Assembly (NCBI RefSeq): GCF_009938225.1
Contig: NZ_AP019657.1
Location: 1,736,001-1,800,000 of the forward strand
Direction of reading: 5' to 3'
Source: Vibrio ponticus
GTDB taxonomy: Bacteria > Pseudomonadota > Gammaproteobacteria > Enterobacterales > Vibrionaceae
DNA length: 64,000 nt
Below are positions 37,401 through 44,771 of this stretch, in pieces. The notes beneath the pieces were generated by a model. The model had not been told where the DNA came from and ran no database searches. It saw nothing but the letters and a program-made list of their open reading frames with translations. Within the stretch, counting starts at the first letter, position 1. Every line of letters begins with the position of its first letter. Both the position numbers and the translations under genes were made by a program.

Positions 37401-38807
37401 GGTCGTTCATACTGGGATCACGATATTGTTGTCGATACTACCGTATACCCTGGTCGCCCTAAACAAATAGGCACATCAGCTGATGCGACTATCCAGACAT
37501 ACCGTAACCCTGTGACGTTTGCAGCCAATAACCGCCAAGCGACAGGTCTATGGGCTCCACAACTGGAAAACGTAACAGTAACCGGCGGTACCGCTGGTAC
37601 TATTACGGTAGCTTTAGTTGATGACCTGACAGGGCGAAACAACCATGAACTTGCGCTTAACCGTCCGCCTCGAGTGGAAACAAGCTTTGCTTACAATGGT
37701 TCATCGTTAACGTTCAAAGTACCTTACGGTGGTTTAATTTACATTTCTCCTGCCGCTAGCCAAGAGCAAGCGACGGTTACATACAAGTTTGATAATGTAG
37801 TTAAAGGATCGTACTGGAAAAATGACGCGTGGTTGCATGGCTACAATGATGACGTACCGCTAGCGGATATTGACACTGGTCACTTTATCTATACCACTCC
37901 AGTTAAAAACGTTCAAAATGCAGAGAAGGTTAGAAGTTTCGTAGTAGATATAAACCGCTTTGCGAATGCAGCTAGCGATTTCTATGGGCGCGATCAAAAC
38001 GAACTGGTTGGTGATCACCGCCGATTCACTAGCCCTAGTGTACTACCTGAACACCGTCATCACTTCGTAAATGATCGTCAAATCTCAATTGGTGCAGCTC
38101 ACTCAGGTTACCCAGTTCAGAGCTCATCATTCAATGTGAACGCAACAACCATTCCAACCAATCCGGTAAATGATTGGCTGCTGTGGCATGAAGTTGGACA
38201 TAACCTAGCCGCTGCTCCATTCAGTGTTGCGGGTTCAACCGAAGTGACCAACAATATTCTCGCACTTTACATGCAGGAATTACGCGAAGATCTGCCTGAG
38301 ATGACACGTATCAAGCTTGATATTCAAAAAATGGACACTTGGATGTCAATGCATGGCGGTCATGCTTGGAGTGAAGCGGATGCTGGTATTCGTTTGGTGA
38401 TGTTTGGTCAGTTAAAACTTTGGGCCGAAGATCACTTTGATATCAATAAATGGTACAGCGCTGACGTATTGCCTACAGTGTTTGATACAGAGAAACAAGG
38501 TTGGAATCTATTTAAGTTAATGCACCGTATGGCTCGTGGCGAAACATTTGCTGAAGATGCCAACTACTGTAATCAACAAGCTACAGGCTTAAATGCGAGC
38601 GACACCATGATGGTCTGTGCGTCATACGCATCAGGCTATGACCTGCGTGATTTCTTCTTGCAGTGGAACCCAGGCGAAGTGAAAGCAGATATGCCAAATG
38701 GTGAAAGTGACTATAGCGGTGGTATTACATCAAATGGCTTAGCTACGCTCAACCAACTAGACTTGCCAACAGCACCTAAATCTCCACTGAGTTACACAAG
38801 TTTGTAA
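34410..38807 (+). CDS. acfD: AcfD/SslE-like M60 lipoprotein metalloprotease (probable mucinase)
   Basis: 1465 residues. The signal peptide ends in L-I-A-G-C (Cys 18, followed by Asn), a lipobox that predicts an outer-membrane lipoprotein. An acidic, proline-rich linker follows. Near residue 1260 is the gluzincin motif H-E-V-G-H-N, with a downstream Glu in G-S-T-E-V-T-N-N and the N-I-L-A-L-Y-M-Q-E helix, the M60 (enhancin-like) pattern shared with E. coli SslE/YghJ and V. cholerae AcfD. Those proteins degrade mucin and are often secreted by a type II system; no gsp genes are in this window. Length fits the family (about 1500). It follows vieSAB after a terminator, so it has its own promoter. 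AcfD is the nearest named relative; whether it is a true orthologue or a paralogue cannot be told here. Confidence 0.85.
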   Translation: MKIKFIVSAISAALIAGCNDDSINVTSETPTGPEVPEVVIPTHFSSKLSVGGQIISGDVSCNGEVLGEEAKITLAYGDDIRCYFGNVELASFPPFVYKQESNLKTIPSESMVIDGDHSRNAHAVLRKVSTCPSENRICLEEINSFDIAEVYQNLDDEALVKEFLTPQPEENTGEAPSSHVDDTVIPEVSTGTNDDKFGQEGAFVSANVEENLAYKPSSESALPTLATLTDISGQKPIAGVQFYTRSKRGTTDENGQFEFVWGEEITFGIDTFNFGKVKGNQVSYKLTDVTGNTVVQQNIQQLAERYDTDSSAETITFGPKVHEVFALYPNVINEVINLSLPNGAALLDDKGNPTGFKTPDEFSAQFNTGLAALIDAELNKASSYQFSRMFDQSKTVSMQSGGYVTDTLTALYKQVDQFHVFHDTYSWYGASGSARGQRALNLSNRAFPIMMARNDNSHWLGFGEEAAWTRGSGKDQKAYFVDATVLDSNSTIELERPMKLAKDNVTFNLPFVASGEIGSGKIVYMGNSMYPSIISCPDNYWAGAELSINGEEQACNYKGTFEEQTADSRNDDGSMATFFANMFNWFDTEYKNKTIASNIELGYAFETWKADKTYPFFVSPSFGFSNYEYYSSGQFGDLIPETTPILILQGYEQLTSGYETKATLANIDKPILTPEDISDLIRYVSNGGNILVMEAIGPRNPEPIARLFDSAGMAVGESNTVFTRQAYCGSSYYCHGDIAPNVHAQLTGGLVVYERYADTSKITIEENAEGKGTVVWPGPVDMPTLEIPRFKDANNEAKGEYAFFAVNSEEEKLAAIAKIKKEFPQAPVCKDPYEYEVNCIEYREGHGIQTRGNYLRPDFTRYPMNQEVVAAMVKAANLGDNITALYNHELYYRTKSQQGERLPSAELNAVYDNLSIWLWNNENYQYDSSVQDELGFQTLVQFLNCYTSNAHQQGANVACPDELGQSLVDNNLIHANGELNPSYPLNYMEKPLTRIMLGRSYWDHDIVVDTTVYPGRPKQIGTSADATIQTYRNPVTFAANNRQATGLWAPQLENVTVTGGTAGTITVALVDDLTGRNNHELALNRPPRVETSFAYNGSSLTFKVPYGGLIYISPAASQEQATVTYKFDNVVKGSYWKNDAWLHGYNDDVPLADIDTGHFIYTTPVKNVQNAEKVRSFVVDINRFANAASDFYGRDQNELVGDHRRFTSPSVLPEHRHHFVNDRQISIGAAHSGYPVQSSSFNVNATTIPTNPVNDWLLWHEVGHNLAAAPFSVAGSTEVTNNILALYMQELREDLPEMTRIKLDIQKMDTWMSMHGGHAWSEADAGIRLVMFGQLKLWAEDHFDINKWYSADVLPTVFDTEKQGWNLFKLMHRMARGETFAEDANYCNQQATGLNASDTMMVCASYASGYDLRDFFLQWNPGEVKADMPNGESDYSGGITSNGLATLNQLDLPTAPKSPLSYTSL

Positions 38808-38813
38808 ACCTCT

Positions 38814-38838
38814 AGGTCGCCCACGGGCGACCTTTTTT
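38814..38838 (+). terminator. Terminator of the M60 protease gene
   Basis: Stem AGGTCGCC / GGCGACCT around CACG, followed by six T, directly after the stop at 38807. Confidence 0.88.
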
Positions 38839-38923
38839 ACGTCAAGAATACTCACTATCTCCTAAAACAAGACAACTGAGATCTAAACCAGTATGCTCTT
38901 AAGTCGGTGGCTCCATCACCGAC

Positions 38924-39559
38924 TTAAATTTCATAAGAGAATTGCTGCAAAAACTCCTGCATAAACTCCGTGCGCTTTTCTGCTTCTACTCGAGCAGACT
39001 CAGTGCGCATGGTCTCTTTCAGTTTGAACAATTTGGTGTAAAAATGATCAACGGTGTACTGTCGATCATCGGGCTGACGATGATGGCAAAACGGATCTTC
39101 TGCTTGATACAAGTCGACATCTAAACTCGTGCTCACCTGAATGCAGCGAATCACACCAATGGCACCTAATGCATCCAGTCGATCCGCATCTTGAACAATC
39201 TTGGCTTCTAATGTTTTAGGCTCAACTTGAGCACTAAAACTGTGCGCGACGATCGCATGGTGAATATCGTTTAACAATACTTCAGGATAGTGAATACTGC
39301 GGAGCAACTCGATTGCTTTATCAGCCGCAAATAATGAGCTCTTGGCGCGATCTGGATGATTTTTCGCCACTGCAACGCAGTCATGCAAATAAGCCGCTGG
39401 CAGTACGATCGCCAAGTTTGCCCCTTCAAGGCTGCAAAGCTGTTTCGCCGTTTTTACTACACGTTGAATATGCGCTAAATCATGGGCAGAATCTTGCACC
39501 ATCTCATCCTTAACGAACTGCACAAGCTGTTGTTCTAGGCGAGCAAAATCAATCTCCAT
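38924..39559 (-). CDS. HD-domain phosphohydrolase (YedJ-like)
   Basis: 211 residues from the ATG at 39559, with a GAGGAG site 5 nt upstream (a GTG one codon earlier is possible). Metal-binding HD motifs are D-L-A-H-I-x-R-V near residue 28 and A-A-Y-L-H-D-C near 57, then I-V-A-H-S and the second metal Asp in V-Q-D-A-D-R-L-D-A-L-G. The layout matches YedJ-type hydrolases acting on phosphorylated small molecules; the substrate is unknown. It is translated with the upstream GNAT gene, whose stop lies 3 bases before this ATG. Confidence 0.88.
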   Translation of the reverse strand: MEIDFARLEQQLVQFVKDEMVQDSAHDLAHIQRVVKTAKQLCSLEGANLAIVLPAAYLHDCVAVAKNHPDRAKSSLFAADKAIELLRSIHYPEVLLNDIHHAIVAHSFSAQVEPKTLEAKIVQDADRLDALGAIGVIRCIQVSTSLDVDLYQAEDPFCHHRQPDDRQYTVDHFYTKLFKLKETMRTESARVEAEKRTEFMQEFLQQFSYEI

Positions 39560-39561
39560 CA

Positions 39562-40014
39562 CTACTCCTCAAGATTCAAATAAAGGCGCAACATATCTTG
39601 GTGTTGAATACCATTTTCAAAGATCGCTTCTGGGTAGTTATCCAAGAAATAATTTTTCAGCACGCAATCAACACGAAAACCCAAGCGTTGGTAGTAGGTT
39701 AACTGATAGCCAAATGTTCCTGTCCCTAACTCCAGTCTATTGATGCCTTTGTCTGCCATCTGTGCTATCACATGCCGCAGTAACTGAGTGCCAATACCTT
39801 GCTGCTGCTTACAGGGAGAGACGGACACATTAAAAATCTCTACTACCCCGTCACGTATTACTTTCATCACACAAGCAGCAAATACTTCGTTTGGCTCTTT
39901 GGCGATAAAACACCAGCTGTCATGTAAATATGAGGCGATACTCTGCTCGCTAGGGTCGGCCTCTAGTAGTAACTCAAGCGGTACCTGACTTGAGTCGCAT
40001 TGTAAAAATTCCAC
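39562..40014 (-). CDS. GNAT-family N-acetyltransferase
   Basis: 150 residues, starting at GTG with AGGA 7 nt upstream. The acetyl-CoA-binding motif is Q-Q-Q-G-I-G-T-Q-L-L (about residues 69-78), followed by the beta-strand and Y-Y-Q-R-L-G-F-R segment typical of GNAT enzymes. The substrate is unknown. Operon partner of the HD hydrolase. Confidence 0.88.
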   Translation of the reverse strand: MEFLQCDSSQVPLELLLEADPSEQSIASYLHDSWCFIAKEPNEVFAACVMKVIRDGVVEIFNVSVSPCKQQQGIGTQLLRHVIAQMADKGINRLELGTGTFGYQLTYYQRLGFRVDCVLKNYFLDNYPEAIFENGIQHQDMLRLYLNLEE

Positions 40015-40106
40015 GTTAATTCCTAGAGTGAGTGCGGCTGATTAATCCGCAATTTAGCGTTATATCGCTTACTCTATCAGTGGATTCAGGGATTGACGAG
40101 ACAAAA

Positions 40107-40130
40107 AAAGCGGCTCATTTGAGCCGCTTT
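40107..40130 (-). terminator. Terminator after the cyuP-like transporter gene
   Basis: Perfect 10-bp stem AAAGCGGCTC / GAGCCGCTTT with loop ATTT, followed by a T run on the minus strand; 28 bp after the stop at 40158. Confidence 0.85.
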
Positions 40131-40157
40131 ACTTCTACTGTTAATTAGGTAACGTCA

Positions 40158-41489
40158 TTACATGAACGCCAGTAACGGAGAGATACACAATAGGATACCC
40201 GTTACGATAATTAGGTTAGTTGCTGCACCTTTGTATTTGTGTAGGTGCGGTACTTTGTGTACTAGGTAAGCAGGAATCAAGCAGCCTACCATACCGAAGA
40301 TTGGGCTACAGATTGAAGTAAACGATAGAATCGGCGCATTCAGTGCAATCGCTGACCAAGCTAGTAGGATGATGAACACGGTTACTAGTTTGTTTACTAG
40401 CTCTTTGTTGATTTGAGACTCATCACGGCTACGTAGCAAGATGTTCATCGCTAGACCACGACAAGCTTCTTGGAACGCTAGGAACACACCAAAGAAAGAG
40501 GTCACTACCGCAAAGATGTTAATCACGATACCCGCTACCGTCGCCCAGCTACCTGGGAAGTAGTGTGCAATGATTGCTAGAGCTGAAATGTTCTTGTTCA
40601 TTGCTTCTGCAGCTTGCTCTTGGCTAATCGCAAAAGTAAATGACACTGCGAAGAAGAACACGATGACAAACAGAATAGAGAAAGCGATTTTCATTGCACG
40701 TTCTGCTTTGTAACGCGCTACTTCAATTGATTTCTCGTGTGAACGATAAGAGATCACCATTGGGCTAAGCGACTGAATAAACAGAATAGAGGTGAGCGTA
40801 AATGGTAGAGTAATGATTGCATTCTTAAGCATTGGACCAAAGTCACCAATAGCAGGAATGTTTGCCATATCCCAACGAGCAACCAGTAGAATACCCATTA
40901 CCGCAACAAGAGATAGTACTGTCACTGCCATAAAACCAGACAATTTAAACAGAAGCTTCTCACCTTTTGAGCCGATAAACGCCAGCACACAAATAAGTGC
41001 TAAACCATAGAATACGTTGTCGTTTAAATGACCTTCAGTCACACCAAATGAGTGTAGGTATGAAGCACTATCATTGGTTACCGCCAATGAATACACAAGT
41101 ACCCAAATGACCAACATTAAGAAGTAAAGCACACCCAGTGCTACACCCCAGTTTTTACCCAAATAACCTTCAATTACGCCTGGGTAGTCAGTACATTTTT
41201 TCGATTCAGCTAAGGTATTAATAAAAAGTTTTTGAAATAGGTACATGGCCGGGTAGCCAATAACCGAAGAAAGGAGAAATACCCATAGACCCATTACACC
41301 AACTTGAACTGGTAAAAATACGATACCAGCACCAATCGCCATACCGATACTCATTACCACCCAACCAATATCGACGTTGTCGAACTTAATCGCTTTTTGC
41401 CATTCTTGTTTGGTCATATTTGCGCGTTCATATGGTTGTCTGGTGTCTTTGGTGCTGCTGGTAGGGACAGCTTGTACAGTTTCACTCAT
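40158..41489 (-). CDS. cyuP: HAAAP-family serine/cysteine transporter (CyuP/YhaO-like)
   Basis: 443 residues with about 11 membrane helices and the HAAAP start I-G-M-A-I-G-A-G-I-V-F-L-P, plus I-T-L-P-F-T-L-T-S-I-L-F-I-Q-S-L-S-P-M-V. The closest E. coli relative I recognise is YhaO (CyuP/DlsT), a serine or cysteine importer that works with the cysteine desulfidase YhaM. Here a yhaM (cyuA) gene lies upstream on the same strand, but about 800 bp away and behind a terminator, so this gene needs its own promoter. The role in cysteine uptake is inferred from this pairing. Confidence 0.82.
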   Translation of the reverse strand: MSETVQAVPTSSTKDTRQPYERANMTKQEWQKAIKFDNVDIGWVVMSIGMAIGAGIVFLPVQVGVMGLWVFLLSSVIGYPAMYLFQKLFINTLAESKKCTDYPGVIEGYLGKNWGVALGVLYFLMLVIWVLVYSLAVTNDSASYLHSFGVTEGHLNDNVFYGLALICVLAFIGSKGEKLLFKLSGFMAVTVLSLVAVMGILLVARWDMANIPAIGDFGPMLKNAIITLPFTLTSILFIQSLSPMVISYRSHEKSIEVARYKAERAMKIAFSILFVIVFFFAVSFTFAISQEQAAEAMNKNISALAIIAHYFPGSWATVAGIVINIFAVVTSFFGVFLAFQEACRGLAMNILLRSRDESQINKELVNKLVTVFIILLAWSAIALNAPILSFTSICSPIFGMVGCLIPAYLVHKVPHLHKYKGAATNLIIVTGILLCISPLLAFM

Positions 41490-42237
41490 AATATTGTTCC
41501 ATTAGATTAATTTTGTTATTGGTATCCGCAGACGCTTCACAGCGTCCGTCTCGATTTAGGTAGGAGCATACTCGAGCTTTTATAGAAATTGTTTATTAAA
41601 AATATCACGAAACAGGGCTAAGATAGGAAAAAATTCTTTAAAACCACAATCTGAAAAAGGTCTTTTTTTTGTGCTGATTTAGATCAATTGGCGAATAACT
41701 AAATGGTTTGAAAAGCTTGATCGACTTCACCTTCCTACGTTTTTTATGTGCTAGATTTGATATCAACTATACGAGATGCGCTTCACACTTTCATCATTTC
41801 CCGACAAGCTGAAAAACAGAAAACATAGAAAAACAAACACAACACATTCAAATTAAAATTAAGTGTGCATTTTTACAATTTATTTGAATGATATTATGAT
41901 CATTTGCTCCATATAAGTAGAAAAGTAATTTAAACAAACCCTTTAAATATGGAACCATAGCTTTCATTAATCACATTTTAAGCAACACTTAAAGCCAGAC
42001 GTACAAATTCCATCCATATCCACATTCTAATGTTGTCATAATAGCGAGAATTAGTGAGAAGAAAGTTCAAAGCAAAACTAGGGGATCGCGCTTTGGTTGG
42101 CTGTCACTGTATTAAGAATCTACACAGAAGAGCGGAGCCGAAGCTGTAATAGCGAAAGGGAAAAAAAGCTTAGAGATAAAGGCTGAAGTACATCAGCAAA
42201 AGCGCAAAACGTGGTCATGGTCGCTGCGCTAAAAAAG
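41490..42237. other. Long gene-free region between cyuA and cyuP
   Basis: About 750 bp with no convincing reading frame on either strand. It is AT-rich, with a short hairpin (GACGCT-TCAC-AGCGTC, 41531-41546) about 42 bp before the cyuP start, and a more GC-rich purine-heavy part at about 42090-42230. It must hold the cyuP promoter. The length is unusual for this compact window and could hide a small RNA or a long leader. Confidence 0.5.
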
Positions 42238-42277
42238 AAAAACCAAGCTTCTATCTTAGTTGATAGAAAGCTTGGTT
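42238..42277 (-). terminator. Terminator of cyuA
   Basis: Long stem on the minus strand (AAACCAAGCTT-T-CTATC pairing with GATAG-AAGCTTGGTTT, one bulged base, 6-nt loop) followed by T-rich sequence; 20 bp after the cyuA stop. Confidence 0.85.
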
Positions 42278-42297
42278 TGAATGAAGTGTTGAATCGA

Positions 42298-43596
42298 TTA
42301 CTTTTGCATCATGATATCAAGGATCTGTACATCCGTTTGAGTCATCGAGCCATTTGCCAACGCAGAAAGATTGATAATAGAGTGGTCGACATCATTCGCC
42401 ACAATACCTTCATTACCTGTCACTCGAATACCATCGATCGCCATCAATGCTGCTTTAACCGCTGAACTGGCTGATGAAGACACTTTCATTGCACAAGACG
42501 TTTTTGCGCCATCACAAATAACACCAGCAACGTCACCAATCATACTACAGATCGATGCACTCACTTTCTCATAGTCGCCACCAAGTAGATAAGTAATCGC
42601 CGCTGCAGAGCCCATAGATGCCGTTGTCGCACCACAAAGCGCTGATAGCTTGTTCTGGTAACTCTTAACGTAAATCGCCATTAAGTGTGAAAGCATTAAC
42701 GCACGAATAGTCTGCTCTTCTGTTGCTTTTAAGAACTCGGCACTGGCAACGACAGGCATAGTTGCCGCAATACCTTGGTTACCTGAACCTGAGTTACTCA
42801 TGGCTGGCTTCATTGCACCGTCCATACGCGCATCAGATGCGGCAGAAGTACGAACTAACACCTCTGTTAGAAGGCCACCTGACAATAAGCCGCGCTGCTC
42901 ATTTTTACGGAATGTGGCACCGATTTCTAAGCCGTAGTTACCTGCTAGACCTTCTTCAGAAAGTTCTGTGTTTAGCACTTTGGCCTGTTCAATAAATCGA
43001 ATATCGTTTAGATCAGCATTCATTGCAAAATCATACACATCTTTAGCGGTTGCTTCTGCAAAAGGATTCGCGCTAACGACTTGCTCGCTTTTCTCTTGCG
43101 GCTCAGCTTTAAAGATGGTGATGCCATCTTCTTCAATCGCAATAATATTGGTGTGACCATCAGCGATAGTCACAGCTACGCTGCGGTCTTGATAAAACAC
43201 CGTTACTTTGGCATACAGAATGTTCGCCACATCAGCAACACCCACGGTCACTTGCTTGTTTTCCAACATCTGTTTCGCAACGGCAACGTCATCCGCAGTT
43301 ACGTTTTTAAGTACTTCAAGGTTTGCAGTGTGGTCACCTGCAACAGCACCGATAGCCGCTGCCATGTTAAGACCAACAGAACCGGTCCCTGGAATACCTA
43401 CGCCCATACCATTTTTCATTAGGTTGGCAGAAACGATTGCTTCAATGTTCACTGAGCTAGCTTCAGGTTTGATACCTAGGCGGTCAATTGCGATTGCAGT
43501 TGCGAGTGCAACTGAGACTGGTTCAGTACAACCAAGGGCAGGGACGACTTCACGATGAATAACATCAATAAATAATGGCCATAAGTGTTGTTTCAT
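42298..43596 (-). CDS. cyuA: Iron-sulfur L-cysteine desulfidase (CyuA/YhaM family)
   Basis: 432 residues, close to the 436 of E. coli YhaM. It begins with the V-P-A-L-G-C-T-E-P-V-S-V-A-L-A segment of the UPF0597/serine dehydratase-alpha-like family and carries the conserved cysteines in L-C-G-A-T-T-A, S-I-C-S-M-I-G-D-V-A-G-V-I-C-D-G-A-K and S-C-A-M-K that ligate a [4Fe-4S] cluster. The enzyme converts cysteine to pyruvate, ammonia and sulfide in the cytoplasm without PLP. It is divergent from the cysteine-responsive regulator gene cyuR/decR, and the 296-bp gap between them carries a CRP-like site and several inverted repeats. Confidence 0.9.
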   Translation of the reverse strand: MKQHLWPLFIDVIHREVVPALGCTEPVSVALATAIAIDRLGIKPEASSVNIEAIVSANLMKNGMGVGIPGTGSVGLNMAAAIGAVAGDHTANLEVLKNVTADDVAVAKQMLENKQVTVGVADVANILYAKVTVFYQDRSVAVTIADGHTNIIAIEEDGITIFKAEPQEKSEQVVSANPFAEATAKDVYDFAMNADLNDIRFIEQAKVLNTELSEEGLAGNYGLEIGATFRKNEQRGLLSGGLLTEVLVRTSAASDARMDGAMKPAMSNSGSGNQGIAATMPVVASAEFLKATEEQTIRALMLSHLMAIYVKSYQNKLSALCGATTASMGSAAAITYLLGGDYEKVSASICSMIGDVAGVICDGAKTSCAMKVSSSASSAVKAALMAIDGIRVTGNEGIVANDVDHSIINLSALANGSMTQTDVQILDIMMQK

Positions 43597-43698
43597 GTAT
43601 TGGCTCGCTTCAAGTAATAGTTATAGCTTTGGGTCAGAGGGACCTCGATTTGGTTCTATTCTAATCCAATACTTGAAGAAATTTTTTGCCAATTATTC
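43597..43698. promoter_or_regulatory. Two competing inverted repeats in front of cyuA
   Basis: A 13-base block CCAATACTTGAAG (43666-43678) can pair with two separate blocks nearer the cyuA start: CTTCAAGTA (43608-43616, 9 bp) and GTATTGG (43597-43603, 7 bp, touching the start codon). The two pairings share bases, so in RNA they exclude each other. Partly overlapping is an AT-rich imperfect dyad GAAGAAATT-N7-AATTATTC (43675-43698) of the kind bound by Lrp-type proteins. The repeats are seen directly; whether they act as RNA switch or as regulator binding sites is open. Confidence 0.5.
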
Positions 43699-43750
43699 TC
43701 GATATCCAACCAAAAAGAGAAAATTATTCTATTCATTAGTGAGTAAAATA

Positions 43751-43766
43751 GGGATAATTTGATCCC
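43751..43766. promoter_or_regulatory. Palindrome in the cyuA-cyuR gap
   Basis: GGGAT-AATTTG-ATCCC, a perfect 5+6+5 dyad midway between the two divergent genes; a candidate binding site for the neighbouring Lrp-family regulator. Confidence 0.45.
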
Positions 43767-43808
43767 AAATACTCTTTATAGCTAAGCGATAACAGCGAAA
43801 ATAAGAAA

Positions 43809-43824
43809 TGTGAGACAGATCACA
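43809..43824. promoter_or_regulatory. CRP site between cyuA and cyuR
   Basis: TGTGA-GACAGA-TCACA is a perfect match to the CRP consensus. It lies 212 bp from the cyuA start and 69 bp from the cyuR start. A TATAAA hexamer on the minus strand (43776-43781) could be the cyuA -10 box. Confidence 0.7.
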
Positions 43825-43892
43825 TCAAATTCTCCGTTATTGTAAATTAAGAGTAATATTTACTTTATGAAGTTTGAAGACAATGTGAGGAA

Positions 43893-44369
43893 ATGGTGGC
43901 AGAACGAGTAAAACTGGATAAGGTCGATCGCCTATTACTGGCAGCCCTACAAGAAGATGCAACAATGCCTCTTAATGAGTTAGCGAAAACCGTTAACTTA
44001 ACAACGACACCTTGTTGGAAGCGTTTGAAGCGTCTTGAAGAAGAAGGCGTAATTACCAAGCGTGTTGCCCTACTAGACCCTGAGAAAATTGGCGTTAACT
44101 TTACCGCTTTTGTTCAGGTAAAAACTTGTGACCACTCTCATGCATGGTATGAGAAGTTCGTGCTTGCCGTGTTCGATATGCCAGAAGTGATGGACTTCTA
44201 CCGTATGGCTGGTGAATACGATTATATGATGCGAGTGCAAGTGGAAGACATGGCAGCCTTTGACCGCTTCTACAAGCAGTTGGTAAACCAAGTAGAAGGG
44301 CTTACTAACGTAACGTCTACGTTCGCGATGGAATCGCTTAAGTTCACCACGGTATTGCCTCTAAAATAA
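43893..44369 (+). CDS. decR: Lrp/AsnC-family cysteine-responsive regulator CyuR (DecR/YbaO)
   Basis: 158 residues. The N-terminal helix-turn-helix reads [16 protein letters not shown] and [16 protein letters not shown], including the T-T-P-C-W motif that marks the DecR/YbaO group; the C-terminal RAM domain has [14 protein letters not shown] and S-T-F-A-M-E-S-L-K. In E. coli this protein senses cysteine and activates the cyuPA (yhaOM) genes. Here it is divergent from cyuA, so control of cyuA is likely. The GAGG site is only 2 nt from the ATG; the GTG at 43896 (5 nt) may be the true start. Confidence 0.92.
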   Translation: MVAERVKLDKVDRLLLAALQEDATMPLNELAKTVNLTTTPCWKRLKRLEEEGVITKRVALLDPEKIGVNFTAFVQVKTCDHSHAWYEKFVLAVFDMPEVMDFYRMAGEYDYMMRVQVEDMAAFDRFYKQLVNQVEGLTNVTSTFAMESLKFTTVLPLK

Positions 44370-44456
44370 GCTGAGACAAACGATGGTTGGGGTGCTTCTA
44401 ATCTAAGGAACTGCGCCCCTTCAATATTTCAGCCAATTGATAAGCGCCAGATAGCA

Positions 44457-44483
44457 AAAAGCCGCTTACAAGAAGCGGCTTTT
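44457..44483. terminator. Bidirectional terminator between decR and ffs
   Basis: Perfect 11-bp stem AAAAGCCGCTT / AAGCGGCTTTT with a 5-nt loop, lying between the convergent decR (+) and ffs (-) genes. Confidence 0.88.
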
Positions 44484-44490
44484 CTAAATT

Positions 44491-44597
44491 GGGTGGAGAC
44501 CCAGCCACATCCCGGCACACAAGTCACCCGCTGCGGCTGCTTCCTTCCGGACCTGACCGAGTTCACGAGCTATTGTTGCGGGAGGACCAGGCCTCCA
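44491..44597 (-). ncRNA. ffs: 4.5S signal recognition particle RNA
   Basis: On the minus strand the conserved SRP core GGTCAGGTCCGGAAGGAAGC is present, followed by CAGCC, then GTGTGCCGGGATG and a closing GGCTGGGTCTCCACCC that pairs with the 5' end GGAGGCCTGG. This is the bacterial small SRP RNA of about 107 nt, which with Ffh targets membrane proteins to the translocon. A 62-codon reading frame over this RNA is spurious. Ends are approximate. Confidence 0.95.
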
Positions 44598-44630
44598 TAG
44601 TTCATCTCTGTATAACCAGAGAGTGAGGGG

Positions 44631-44659
44631 ATTATCTGGTATCACTGCGGTCATTGCAA
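44631..44659 (-). promoter_or_regulatory. ffs: Promoter of ffs
   Basis: On the minus strand TTGCAA, a 17-bp spacer and GATAAT. It predicts a start about 30 nt before the mature RNA, consistent with a 5' leader removed by RNase P. Confidence 0.6.
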
Positions 44660-44771
44660 GCCTATAAGCCAATTAATTTGGAGATCTTGCATTGAATGGT
44701 GAGCTTTTGACCGAACCCGCGAGAAATCGATACAAAATTGAACAATTGCAATAAGTTAAACAACTATCTAG

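Noticed and set aside
41531..41546. Small hairpin GACGCT-TCAC-AGCGTC before cyuP as a terminator
   Set aside because: Only 6 bp and no T run; left as part of the intergenic description.
42120..42180. Possible riboswitch-like purine-rich segment (GCCGAAGCTG and nearby GAAAGGG)
   Set aside because: It does not fit the glycine, lysine or other riboswitch cores I know on either strand, and it faces no gene start closely.
44484..44672. 62-codon minus-strand frame
   Set aside because: It covers the 4.5S RNA gene, which explains the sequence.
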